From assembly GCF_018476885.1 (NCBI RefSeq), contig NZ_JAHCVJ010000006.1, forward strand, positions 124,001 through 188,000: a DNA stretch of 64,000 bases. The letters are read 5' to 3'. The position numbers and the translations under genes were made by a program. Of the stretch, positions 1 to 8,229 are shown one piece after another (the first letter of the stretch is position 1; every line of letters begins with the position of its first letter). The DNA comes from Geoanaerobacter pelophilus (lineage in GTDB: Bacteria > Desulfobacterota > Desulfuromonadia > Geobacterales > DSM-12255). The notes beneath the pieces were generated by a model. It saw only the letters and a program-made list of their open reading frames with translations. It was not told where the DNA came from and ran no database searches.

Positions 1-135
1 CTGATTACCACTGGTAAAGATGCCGTCAAACTGCTGCCGTATCGTGGCATCCTGAGGGACTGCTGTGTCGCCCAACTGGAACTGAAGATCAACGAACCTG
101 GGCTGCTGCTGGCAGCGCTGGAAAAATTGCTGTAA
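1..135 (+). CDS. lpxK: Tetraacyldisaccharide 4'-kinase, C-terminal end (partial)
   Basis: The window opens inside this gene; only the last 44 codons are present. The frame reads TTGKDAVKLLPY near its start, which matches the conserved TTEKDAVRL-type motif near the C-terminus of LpxK. LpxK phosphorylates the 4' position of the lipid A disaccharide at the inner membrane. It sits 13 bases upstream of a Trm112-like gene and directly ahead of waaF, an arrangement that fits a lipid A/LPS core operon. The call depends on one motif plus context because the catalytic N-terminus lies outside the window. Confidence 0.75.
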   Translation: MITTGKDAVKLLPYRGILRDCCVAQLELKINEPGLLLAALEKLL

Positions 136-148
136 AAGGGGAGATTCT

Positions 149-316
149 ATGGCACTATCACCCGAATTGATATCGATTCTTGTATGTCCGCAGTGCAAAG
201 GGAAACTCGACATGGAGCCTAATGAAACGGCCTTTCTCTGTTCTGCCTGCAGACTTCGCTACCCGGTGCGGGAAGGGATACCGGTGATGCTGGTTGATGA
301 GGCCGAGAAAATCTGA
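149..316 (+). CDS. Trm112 family zinc-ribbon-like protein (55 aa)
   Basis: This small protein reads MALSPELISILVCPQC at its start and contains two Cys pairs, CPQC at residues 13-16 and CSAC at 31-34, followed by YPVREGIPVMLVDEA. That is the hallmark of the Trm112/YcaR family (UPF0434), often found next to lpxK in proteobacteria. An AGGGGAG ribosome site lies just upstream of the ATG. The family binds zinc or acts as a small partner protein; the bacterial role is not firmly known. It is probably cotranscribed with lpxK and waaF, with gaps of 13 and 5 bases. Confidence 0.85.
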   Translation: MALSPELISILVCPQCKGKLDMEPNETAFLCSACRLRYPVREGIPVMLVDEAEKI

Positions 317-321
317 TTGCC

Positions 322-1392
322 GTGAATCATAAAGACAACAAACTTATTTTTGACCGATCAGGTATCCGGAAAATCCTGATACGGGCTACCAACTGGCTCG
401 GTGATGCGGTGATGACCCTGCCGGCTATCGGTACGGTCCGCGCTGCCTTTCCAGAGGCCAGGATCACTGTTCTTGCCAATCAGATGGTTGCCGGACTGTT
501 CTTCACTCACCCTTGGGTGGATGAGGTGCTGATTTATGATAGAAAAGGTGCACACAAGGGAGTGGGAGGACGACTCAGGCTGGCAAAGGAGTTGCGGCAG
601 CATGATTTCGACTTGGCCGTACTCCTCCCTGACTCATTCGATGGAGCTTTAATAGCCTGGTTGGCACGGGTCCCACGTCGCCTCGGCAACAGGAGCGATG
701 GCAGGGGGATTCTCCTGACCCACGCCTTCCCGCTTGCGCTGCAACCCAAAGGAGTGCATCAGTCGGAAAACTATCTGGCAATGCTTGCCCATTTCGGGAT
801 TATTGCCGGGAAACAGCGCCAGCTGCTGTTCACTACCGATGCTGAGGATCTGGCTATGGCAGGACGGTTGGCCGAGGGGGGGATTGCAGCCGGAGACTTC
901 CTTCTGGGTGTAAACCCTGGCGCAACCTATGGCTCAGCCAAGCGCTGGTATCCTGAGCGGTTTGCTGCAGTGGCCCGAGAGCTTGCATCAGCGTGGGGGG
1001 CAAAAATCGTCATAACCGGCGGGCCGGGTGAGACGGTCATTGCAGCGGATATCGAACGGGAGCTTGCCGGCAGCTGCATCAATATGGCCGGGAAGACCTC
1101 AGTCAGGGAGCTTATGGCATTGGTCAAGCGCTGCAACTTCTTTGTGACCAACGATTCCGGGCCGATGCACCTTGCCGCCGCTTTTGAGGTGCCTTTGGTG
1201 GCGATCTTCGGCTCCACGGATCACACGACCACCTACCCTCTGGCGCCGAACGCGGTGATTATCCGGCAAACCGTTGATTGTAGCCCATGCATGAAGCGGG
1301 AGTGCCCGACCGATCATCGATGTATGACAGCGGTAACGCCGGAGGCGGTGGTTGAGGCGGCAAAAAAGTTATTGTCACGTGTTACTGGTTGA
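322..1392 (+). CDS. waaF: ADP-heptose:LPS heptosyltransferase II
   Basis: A 356-residue GT9 family enzyme that adds the second heptose to the LPS inner core on the cytoplasmic face of the inner membrane. Visible features are the N-terminal RATNWLGDAVMTLPAI glycine-turn motif, the GATYGSAKRWYPERF segment typical of WaaF, the NDSGPMHLAAAF donor-binding motif near residue 277, and a C-terminal Cys-rich CSPCMKRECPTDHRC segment. The start is GTG at 322, five bases after the Trm112 stop. Length matches the family (about 350 aa). Of the five GT9 genes in this cluster this is the clearest WaaF. Confidence 0.9.
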   Translation: MNHKDNKLIFDRSGIRKILIRATNWLGDAVMTLPAIGTVRAAFPEARITVLANQMVAGLFFTHPWVDEVLIYDRKGAHKGVGGRLRLAKELRQHDFDLAVLLPDSFDGALIAWLARVPRRLGNRSDGRGILLTHAFPLALQPKGVHQSENYLAMLAHFGIIAGKQRQLLFTTDAEDLAMAGRLAEGGIAAGDFLLGVNPGATYGSAKRWYPERFAAVARELASAWGAKIVITGGPGETVIAADIERELAGSCINMAGKTSVRELMALVKRCNFFVTNDSGPMHLAAAFEVPLVAIFGSTDHTTTYPLAPNAVIIRQTVDCSPCMKRECPTDHRCMTAVTPEAVVEAAKKLLSRVTG

Positions 1393-1479
1393 AAATCAGC
1401 TACCGGATGGTTGATTTCAATCAATTTTGAACATTGACCTTATGGCGCTGCGTATGGATGTGCTTTGGAGAATGGTTTA

Positions 1480-2388
1480 GTGGGATTTCTGACAATATAC
1501 ATTCTCTGTCATAACAGGCCGGATTTCGCCAGGCAGACCATTCAATCAGTCTTAGGGCAGAGCTCTCAAGCGTTCGAGCTGATAGTATCCGACAACTCCA
1601 GTAATGACGACGTAGGTTTAATGTTGGGTGACGAGTTCCCTGATGTAACCTATATCCGCAGGGCTCCGATGCTTCAGCCTCTGGAACATTTCAACCGCTG
1701 CATAGAAGAAGCGCAAACCGATTATTTCTGTCTGTTCCACGACGATGACGTTATGAGTCAGGACTATGTTGAAGAGATGGAAAAGTGCCTTGAGGCTTAT
1801 CCCCTGGCGATTGCACTTGGCTGCAATGCAAAGATAGAATCATTCGGAAAGCTAGAGGCGCGGAGCTCTTTCAGATCATTCCGGCAGCATGAAATTATTA
1901 AATCACCTCAAGATCTGGCACGTCGATACTTTTCCGGCGCTCAATCCGGGATTGCGCCGTTTCCCGGCTATCTCTACAACCGGCAACTGGTTGCCGACGA
2001 ACGGTTGCCGGTTGAGGGTGGGAAATACGCCGATGTGACATGGCTTCTTAATCTTGCCGGCAAAGGTTCTGTCGTCTGGATCAATAAACCACTGATGACT
2101 TACCGGATACATGGCAGCAGCGACGGAACTGTCGAATCCCTGCGGGACCGGCTCCGGTTTCTCGGGTATCTCAAGAAGAATCGAACGATTTTGGGCAACG
2201 GAGTGTTGAGTGATTATCGCTCTTTCATTTACAAAAAGTTTCTTAAGTCCGAGATTGGCTCCTGTTCCAAAAGATATCTCCTGGCCGCCTCATTCCTGAA
2301 AAGCTACCGTTGGTCACGCTATGCGAGGGCCGATTACTGGATGGCCCTTGCAGTAAGGACAGTGGTCAAATTTGCGGCAACGTCATGA
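1480..2388 (+). CDS. Glycosyltransferase family 2
   Basis: A GT-A fold glycosyltransferase of about 300 residues. The N-terminus reads LTIYILCHNRPDF, followed by QSVLGQSSQAFELIVSDNSSND, the usual GT2 nucleotide-binding start. A metal-binding DDDV sits in CLFHDDDVMSQDYVEEM, and the acceptor half contains a PGYLYNRQL segment. I place the start at GTG 1480 because GGAG lies about ten bases upstream; an in-frame TTG at 1465 would add five residues but has no ribosome site. The sugar transferred cannot be told from sequence. It lies between waaF and a fucosyltransferase-like gene, so it likely decorates LPS core or O-antigen. Confidence 0.8.
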   Translation: MGFLTIYILCHNRPDFARQTIQSVLGQSSQAFELIVSDNSSNDDVGLMLGDEFPDVTYIRRAPMLQPLEHFNRCIEEAQTDYFCLFHDDDVMSQDYVEEMEKCLEAYPLAIALGCNAKIESFGKLEARSSFRSFRQHEIIKSPQDLARRYFSGAQSGIAPFPGYLYNRQLVADERLPVEGGKYADVTWLLNLAGKGSVVWINKPLMTYRIHGSSDGTVESLRDRLRFLGYLKKNRTILGNGVLSDYRSFIYKKFLKSEIGSCSKRYLLAASFLKSYRWSRYARADYWMALAVRTVVKFAATS

Positions 2389-2510
2389 GTTGGCAATATT
2401 ATATTATGACGATTAGCAGGAGTATCAACTTGCAAAGTATTCACTCTAACAGTCAGTCATGTCTAAAAAGAGGTGTCTTTCAATAGCGGACAAAGGCGGT
2501 TCATAGATTT

Positions 2511-3338
2511 ATGGATTATAGCAAGTTATTTCGATGCTTCTCTCGTCGAGGGAAGATGCCCATCGTAGTTGTCTTTGAAGGTGGCATGGGTGCCCAGATT
2601 GTTCAATCTGCAGTTTACTTTTCGATGAAAGCGACCGGGCATATCGTTTATGCCGACATGTCGTACTTCGACAGTCCGAAAAACCTTGCACTGGTTGGCA
2701 ATTCGGGGGAGATTATTTATCGACCCTGGCAACTTGAACCTTTCGGGTTGTTTACAGATTCTTTTGATGTTTCTCCTGGCCTCACCAGTAAAAATGCTGA
2801 CATAATCAAAGATGGTGAGCGAATGTTGGCAATTGCTCTTAATGCGCTTGCTCAGCCCGAAATTCAGAGAAATTTTGCAATTCTGGACGATCTTAGCGAT
2901 GTCCTTGCGGGCAACATCCCGGAGAGTTTTCTCTGTATGCATCTGCGACGTGGTGACTATGTCAATGTTGCAAGTCATCTATTAGTAGCGGACGATGAGT
3001 TCCTCGGTTTAATAAGAAAGTTTTCAAGATTGGTTGAAAATGTGGTAGTCATATCCGATTCTCCAATTGAGTCGGATTTTAGGAAAACAATATCACCAAA
3101 TTTTAAGAAGGTCTTTTTCCTTGATAATATTGATGCATTTACATCACATCGGATCATGCGAAAAGCAATGGTTTTAATCTGTTCCAATAGCACTTTTAGT
3201 CTTACTGCTGCTGCGCTCAATTCTGATGCATTGGCAATTATCCCTAAACATTGGTTTGAAGGTAAGATTAGTTACATTGAGGCACCAATACACTCTAGGT
3301 GCTTTTTTCAAATCATTAAGAACAATATTGATCTATGA
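2511..3338 (+). CDS. Alpha-1,2-fucosyltransferase-like protein (GT11)
   Basis: The 275-residue product shows the GT11 pattern: an N-terminal VVVFEGGMGAQIVQSA (family form GGLGNQMFQ), a central CMHLRRGDYVN (the HxRRGDY donor-binding motif) and a late CSNSTFSLTAAALN (family form SNSTFSWWAA). GT11 enzymes move fucose from GDP-fucose onto galactose-type acceptors. The Met at 2556 would start the protein right before the glycine motif, as in relatives, but its purine-rich upstream stretch is only about 3 bases away. Base composition is markedly AT-rich compared with waaF, suggesting transfer. No GDP-fucose synthesis genes are in the window. Confidence 0.7.
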   Translation: MDYSKLFRCFSRRGKMPIVVVFEGGMGAQIVQSAVYFSMKATGHIVYADMSYFDSPKNLALVGNSGEIIYRPWQLEPFGLFTDSFDVSPGLTSKNADIIKDGERMLAIALNALAQPEIQRNFAILDDLSDVLAGNIPESFLCMHLRRGDYVNVASHLLVADDEFLGLIRKFSRLVENVVVISDSPIESDFRKTISPNFKKVFFLDNIDAFTSHRIMRKAMVLICSNSTFSLTAAALNSDALAIIPKHWFEGKISYIEAPIHSRCFFQIIKNNIDL

Positions 3339-3457
3339 AAGACTAATGGGTACATTATTCTGAATAACGTCCTAAAATATATTAACTGCAAGAACATGCC
3401 TACCTAAATATTCTATAGATAAATACTGTCATTTATTAACATTAATGGAAAGGGTTA

Positions 3458-4117
3458 ATGATGAGTATAATGCAAATTTATTCAGATTATAAAAGCAGAC
3501 GCAAAGCACGTAAGGGGCTAAATAACGAGCATCGCGAGTGGATATTAAGGGGGTACGCATCACCAAGCCCTTCAGATATCAAAAGAAGAGTCTTGCTTCG
3601 TCTTGGGACAAAGAATGCAATATGGGTAGAGACAGGAACATTTATGGGAGATACCACGGCGTTAATTTCTGAAGGGTCTAAAGAGGTTTATACAATTGAA
3701 CCTGATAATGTGTTGTTTGAGAAGGCAAATGCCAGGTTTCTCAATAATCCTTATATTCATGTGATACACGGTTTATCTGAAGACGTTTTCCCTACATTGC
3801 TTCCAACCTTGAGTGGAACAATTAATTTCTGGCTGGACGGGCACTATTCAGGCGGGATAACACATAAAGGTCCCACTGACTGCCCAGTTGTTGAAGAACT
3901 TCTGTGCATTGAGAAGAACCTTTCTAAGTTTAATAATGTAACCATTCTTATTGACGATATAAGATGTTTTGATCCATCGATCCCAGAATATGCGGATTAC
4001 CCGGACATAAACTTTCTGGTAGATTGGGCCCGCAAAAATGCACTGAATTGGCACATTGAGCATGATATTTTTGTCGCGAGAAGTACTGTAAGTCATAATT
4101 CATATAGGGGCGATTAA
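3458..4117 (+). CDS. SAM-dependent methyltransferase-like protein
   Basis: A 219-residue protein with a Rossmann methyltransferase start: WVETGTFMGDTTALIS around residues 55-70 (glycine-rich SAM loop), VYTIEPDNVLFEKA (acidic residue after strand 2), then INFWLDGHYSGG and VTILIDDIRCFD. This pattern fits small class I methyltransferases in polysaccharide clusters, though the substrate is unknown. Two adjacent ATGs occur at 3458 and 3461; the AAAGGG upstream is better spaced for 3461. The gene and its 120-base leader are the most AT-rich part of the LPS cluster, so it probably arrived with the neighbouring fucosyltransferase-like gene. Confidence 0.6.
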   Translation: MMSIMQIYSDYKSRRKARKGLNNEHREWILRGYASPSPSDIKRRVLLRLGTKNAIWVETGTFMGDTTALISEGSKEVYTIEPDNVLFEKANARFLNNPYIHVIHGLSEDVFPTLLPTLSGTINFWLDGHYSGGITHKGPTDCPVVEELLCIEKNLSKFNNVTILIDDIRCFDPSIPEYADYPDINFLVDWARKNALNWHIEHDIFVARSTVSHNSYRGD

Positions 4118-4132
4118 GAGCATATATTATTT

Positions 4133-5206
4133 ATGTGGAATCTATTACGGGCAATAAATAGGCTTACAACGTCCAGGCAAATAAAGAATGCCCGTTGCCT
4201 GGCGATAGCTCAACACATGGGTCTGGGCGATGTACTCGCATGCTTACCTCTGGCTGGTGTGCTCAAGGCTGCATATCCTCATCTGAAGATATGCTTCATA
4301 GGCAATTCCTATGTACGCCCGCTGATAGACTGCTGCCAGTATATTGACCTGCTTCTGGACGCAGAAACGGTTATTGCCGATCCCGGAATTCTAAAAAACC
4401 TCGGAGTTGATATCTTTCTAAATCCTTTTCCTGATCCGGAGCTTGCAATCGCTGCTTATAAAGCAAAAGTGTCGATTAGGGTGGGAAATCTGCGTCGGCT
4501 GAAAACAGCTCGTTATTGCAACCGCTTTGTTGCCTACAGGCGCCGCAGGTCTGGTCGTCACGAAATTGAACTAAACTTGGAAAACCTGGCAGGGCTTGGC
4601 TTGCCAGCGCATTACTCCAGGACGGAGATCGCCGGATATTTCGGCCTTACAAGGATACCTGAACTGAATCCTGGACTGAAAAATCTGCTAGTTTCTGACA
4701 AAATAAACATCATTCTCCATCCCAAATCCAGAATGCATGGTCGTGAGTGGCCCGCCCGCCATTATCTGGAGCTAGCGCGGCTGTTGCCAAAAGACAGGTT
4801 CCGAATTTTTATCACCGGAATTGACAGTGAAGGTGAGGTATTGCGCAAGGAAATCCCTGAACTGTTTGAATCTACAGATGTTATTGATCTTTGCGGGAAA
4901 ACGACCTTGGAACAGTCAATTGCTTTCATTGCATATTCAGACGGACTTATTGCCAGTGGTACCGGTCCGTTACACATTGCAGCAGCTATGGGAAAGCATG
5001 CGTTGGGGATTTTTCCGCCACGTGACGAGATCGATCCGGCTCACTGGGGGCCTATTGGCATAAAAGGCCAATTCATCTGTCTTAAGGAGCGCTGCAAGCC
5101 AGGTGGGAGCCGTTGCCCCGATGGCAACATTGTCGGATCCTGTGCCTGTACCGAAGCCATAACTCCTGAGCAGGTTTTCGAAAGGGTCATAATGTGGGAG
5201 AGGTGA
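4133..5206 (+). CDS. Glycosyltransferase family 9 (heptosyltransferase-like)
   Basis: A 357-residue GT9 protein. It carries CLAIAQHMGLGDVLACLPLAGVLKAAYP near residue 22 (heptosyltransferase N-terminal motif), LHPKSRMHGREWPARHYLEL near 200, and a donor motif ASGTGPLHIAAAMG near 280, with a C-terminal Cys-rich segment (CKPGGSRCPDG). The usual NDSGP is replaced by ASGTGP, so donor specificity may differ from WaaF. It starts 15 bases after the methyltransferase. Its exact acceptor position in the core is unknown. Confidence 0.8.
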   Translation: MWNLLRAINRLTTSRQIKNARCLAIAQHMGLGDVLACLPLAGVLKAAYPHLKICFIGNSYVRPLIDCCQYIDLLLDAETVIADPGILKNLGVDIFLNPFPDPELAIAAYKAKVSIRVGNLRRLKTARYCNRFVAYRRRRSGRHEIELNLENLAGLGLPAHYSRTEIAGYFGLTRIPELNPGLKNLLVSDKINIILHPKSRMHGREWPARHYLELARLLPKDRFRIFITGIDSEGEVLRKEIPELFESTDVIDLCGKTTLEQSIAFIAYSDGLIASGTGPLHIAAAMGKHALGIFPPRDEIDPAHWGPIGIKGQFICLKERCKPGGSRCPDGNIVGSCACTEAITPEQVFERVIMWER

Positions 5207-5225
5207 CAGCATATGCTTTAGTGGT

Positions 5226-6320
5226 TTGGTGGTAATTAGCGTGCAATGGCCACTTCACATAATTGAACCAACCCTGGTGAGCGATGCTGGGCACTGTTCC
5301 AGTTTCATCCAAAGCATCTGTTCTTCTGCAGACAGATCAGCCGCAATTACTCTTTGGGCAGGCAAGGGATACTGCTCAAACGTCCTTCCTTTGTCGGTTC
5401 AGGTAAAGGGGCATTTTTACCGGCGCCTGAGGCGGGTGCAGGGTTATTTCCTGTACCGGGCCTTACTGCAGCAACCAGGTAGGTTATTTATTGCCACCGC
5501 AGGACGAACGGATCTTTTGCTCCTGGATTGGGCGGCGAGAAGCGAAATACCAAGAGGAAAGGTGTTTTGCTTTTTTCACTGGCTCAATCTTAACCTGAAA
5601 AAGCAGGGGCAGCTCTCCCGCATTGCCCGGCGTCAACCGGCACTTGACCTGCTTGCGCCGACAGAGCTCGTTGCGGAGCAGTTGCGTGAGTGCGGATTCC
5701 ACAATGTCCAGGTGGCTCCTTACCCGATAACCCCCTCTGCAATGTCCGACGCTGAGCAGGAGCCGCAGTTCAGATTTATCCTCAGTGCCGGGGCAGCGCG
5801 TGCAGACAAGGGGATAGCGGATGTCGCCTCATTTGTCGAACATCTTGCGGCCAGCGGGGAAGCCATCCCGATAGTCGTGCAGACATCCCCCGATCATTAC
5901 AACAAGTGCGATGATACGACCCGCAAGGCTCTGGAGCGTCTTGTTGCGCTGGGTTATCCGTCACTGAGCTTCAAATCTGAGACATTGCCGACGGCCGAGT
6001 ATCAGAGCCTCTTTCACGGGGCTATTTGTCTTCAGCTCTATAATCAAAAGGATTTTAGAGACCGCGTCAGCGGCGTCACCCTTGACGCAATGAGTGGCGG
6101 AGCACCGGTGGTTACCCTGACCGGGACCTGGATAGCGGCTGTGGTAGAGCGGTTCTCTGCGGGAAAAGTTCTGGAGAAAGCTGACCCGCTCGCCATTCTG
6201 GCGGCAATACGCCACATCATGGCGAATTATGAGTCCTATCAGAAAAATGCCCGTCAGGCCGGGAACATTCTTCAGGTCGAAAACAGCGGAGAGCACCTGT
6301 ACCGGGTGCTGACTGCATGA
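5226..6320 (+). CDS. Glycosyltransferase, GT-B fold (group 1-like)
   Basis: A 364-residue protein with the second half of a GT-B enzyme. It has FILSAGAARADKGIADV (nucleotide-sugar domain start) followed by a late GVTLDAMSGGAPVVTLTGTW, the position where GT4 enzymes carry E(x7)E; here the first acidic position is changed (DRVSGVTLDA), so the family assignment is soft. The N-terminal half is poorly conserved. The start is uncertain: TTG 5226, GTG 5229 and GTG 5241 are all in frame and none has a strong ribosome site. It lies between GT9 and WaaE-like genes, so a core-oligosaccharide role is likely. Confidence 0.6.
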   Translation: MVVISVQWPLHIIEPTLVSDAGHCSSFIQSICSSADRSAAITLWAGKGYCSNVLPLSVQVKGHFYRRLRRVQGYFLYRALLQQPGRLFIATAGRTDLLLLDWAARSEIPRGKVFCFFHWLNLNLKKQGQLSRIARRQPALDLLAPTELVAEQLRECGFHNVQVAPYPITPSAMSDAEQEPQFRFILSAGAARADKGIADVASFVEHLAASGEAIPIVVQTSPDHYNKCDDTTRKALERLVALGYPSLSFKSETLPTAEYQSLFHGAICLQLYNQKDFRDRVSGVTLDAMSGGAPVVTLTGTWIAAVVERFSAGKVLEKADPLAILAAIRHIMANYESYQKNARQAGNILQVENSGEHLYRVLTA

Positions 6321-6338
6321 ACCTGCGCGAGGCAACCT

Positions 6339-7121
6339 GTGGCTGAATCTCGAAAACTATCTGTTGTGATCATCGCCCTGAATGAGTCTCGCCGCATCGC
6401 TGGCTGCCTGGAGAGTGTTCAATGGGCAGACGATATCGTAGTGGTGGATTCTGGAAGCACGGACGGCACTGTTGAGCTTGCCCGCAACTACGGGGCAAGG
6501 GTTCATGATGTCCCCTGGATAGGGTTCGGGCCGCAGAAGCAGGCTGCTGTGAACCTTGCTGCTTACGACATGGTGTTTAATATTGATTGTGATGAACGGG
6601 TGACTCCGGAACTGGCTGAAGAGATCAAGCAGATTCTCGCTAGCGACGAAAAGAAAGCCGCCTATTCGGTGCCGCGCCGCACCTTTCTTGGCCTCAACGA
6701 GATTCGCCACTGTGGTTGGTATCCTGACCGGACAGTACGGTTGTTCGACAGGCGCATGGCCAGTTTCTCCTCGGAGCTTGTACATGAGAAGGTTGTTGTG
6801 AATGGGGAAACCGGCATATGTCATGGCGAGCTTTTGCATTACTCGTTTGACGGTTTCAGCGATCTCATCGTCAAAATGAACCGCTATACGGACATCGGTG
6901 CTGCCCAGCTTCTCGCCAGAGGTAAGAAGAGCTGTTTCAGCCAGGTCGTTTTCAGGCCACTGTATGCGTTCAGCAAAACCTTTTTTCTTCAGAAGGGGTT
7001 TCTTGACGGATTTGCCGGATTTGCCGTTGCTGTATCCAATGCCGTGTCGGTGTTTTACAAGTACGCAAAACTTCGCGAACTGCAACATGCGAAATCGGAG
7101 AAGAACCGTGAAGCCTCCTGA
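6339..7121 (+). CDS. LPS core glycosyltransferase, WaaE/LgtF-like (GT2)
   Basis: A 260-residue GT2 enzyme. KLSVVIIALNESRRIAGCLESV at the N-terminus, ADDIVVVDSGSTDGTVELA and FNIDCDERVTPEL (the DxD-type metal motif) are characteristic of the WaaE/KdtX/LgtF family, which adds a beta-linked glucose to the first core heptose. The late hydrophobic stretch FLDGFAGFAVAVSNAVSVFYKYAKL is also typical. The start is GTG 6339 after GCGAGG. It overlaps the next GT9 gene by 14 bases, indicating translational coupling. Confidence 0.8.
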   Translation: MAESRKLSVVIIALNESRRIAGCLESVQWADDIVVVDSGSTDGTVELARNYGARVHDVPWIGFGPQKQAAVNLAAYDMVFNIDCDERVTPELAEEIKQILASDEKKAAYSVPRRTFLGLNEIRHCGWYPDRTVRLFDRRMASFSSELVHEKVVVNGETGICHGELLHYSFDGFSDLIVKMNRYTDIGAAQLLARGKKSCFSQVVFRPLYAFSKTFFLQKGFLDGFAGFAVAVSNAVSVFYKYAKLRELQHAKSEKNREAS

Positions 7122-8229
7122 GTCCATACTGATCGTCTGCATCCGCCTGATCGGCGACGTGATTCTGACGACCCCACTCATTGGCCTGCTCAAGGAGGCT
7201 TATCCTGAGGCGGCAATCGATATCCTGGTAGGGAAAGGCACCGGCGAGTTCCTGGAGAAAGACCCGCGCGTGCGTCGTGTGCTTTATTCGGAAAAGGGTG
7301 GCAAGGGGTATTTCCGGGAGATATTTCGTCGCTACGATCTGGCGATAAACATGAACGCGTCGGACAGGGGTAATTCGGCAGTGCTGTTTGCCGGCCGGCG
7401 GCAGCGTGTCGGATTCTACCTGGGGCGGTCGTTTTGGAAAGATGTCTGGAAAAGGCTTTTTTTTACTCATTCTTTGGAATTCCAGGAGAATATTCCGGTT
7501 GCCAGGTATTGCGAGTTGGTGGCCGATGCCCTGAGCATTCCGGGGAAGCGGCTGCAGGTGAAAGTCTTCTGGGACGCAACTGACGAGTCAAAAGTGTCCG
7601 CTATCCTCAAGGGGCATAACTGCGCCACTCCATTTTTTGTGGTACACCCCTTTGCGCGCTGGATCTATAAATACTGGAAATTCGATCGCTTTGCCGCTGT
7701 CAGTGACGCCATTGCCGAGCGGTATGGCCTGCAGCCGGTCTGGACTTCTTCCCCGGCGGCTGAAGAGAAAAGGCTTTTGAACGAGGCTGCCGACCTGTGC
7801 CGCACCAGACCGGTATTGATAGCCGGCGAGTTGACACTCAACCAGATGACCTGTCTTATCAGCCGCGCCGCATTTTATCTGGGACTCGACACTGCGGTGA
7901 CCCATCTTGCCGCAAGCACTGGAATTCCGATGGTTGCCCTGTATGGCCCGACTTTCACATCTCGTTGGTTTCCCTGGCATAATGACGGTGACCCCGCTCA
8001 GGGTTCCCCTGAAACGAGAGGGGTGCTTCAACGTGGCAACATTGTGGTACTGCAGAAAGATCTGGAATGCGTGCCGTGCGGCAAGGCCGGGTGTGATGAT
8101 GGCGGAGATGCAGAAAGCCCCTGTCTGGCAGCGATAGGTGTCGATGAGGTACTGATGGCTGTCGGCCTGCTCCTGAAAGATGAAGCTGTGGCACGGTCAG
8201 TTATTGAGGAGAAGATGAAGCATGTCTGA
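7108..8229 (+). CDS. Glycosyltransferase family 9 (heptosyltransferase-like)
   Basis: A GT9 protein of 373 residues when started at GTG 7108, which has GGAGAAG seven bases upstream and gives the family N-terminus PPESILIVCIRLIGDVILTTPLIGLLKEAYP. A longer in-frame reading extends left to 6898 but only overlaps the preceding gene. Other motifs are VVHPFARWIYKYWKFDRFAAV and LGLDTAVTHLAASTGIPMVALYGPT (donor site) and a C-terminal CVPCGKAGCDD segment. It probably adds a heptose-like sugar in the LPS core. It overlaps its neighbours on both sides (14 and 8 bases). Confidence 0.82.
   Translation: MKPPESILIVCIRLIGDVILTTPLIGLLKEAYPEAAIDILVGKGTGEFLEKDPRVRRVLYSEKGGKGYFREIFRRYDLAINMNASDRGNSAVLFAGRRQRVGFYLGRSFWKDVWKRLFFTHSLEFQENIPVARYCELVADALSIPGKRLQVKVFWDATDESKVSAILKGHNCATPFFVVHPFARWIYKYWKFDRFAAVSDAIAERYGLQPVWTSSPAAEEKRLLNEAADLCRTRPVLIAGELTLNQMTCLISRAAFYLGLDTAVTHLAASTGIPMVALYGPTFTSRWFPWHNDGDPAQGSPETRGVLQRGNIVVLQKDLECVPCGKAGCDDGGDAESPCLAAIGVDEVLMAVGLLLKDEAVARSVIEEKMKHV

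Noticed and set aside
6357-7193. 278-codon antisense frame over the WaaE-like gene
   Set aside because: Overlaps a well-supported GT2 gene completely and has no recognisable motif.
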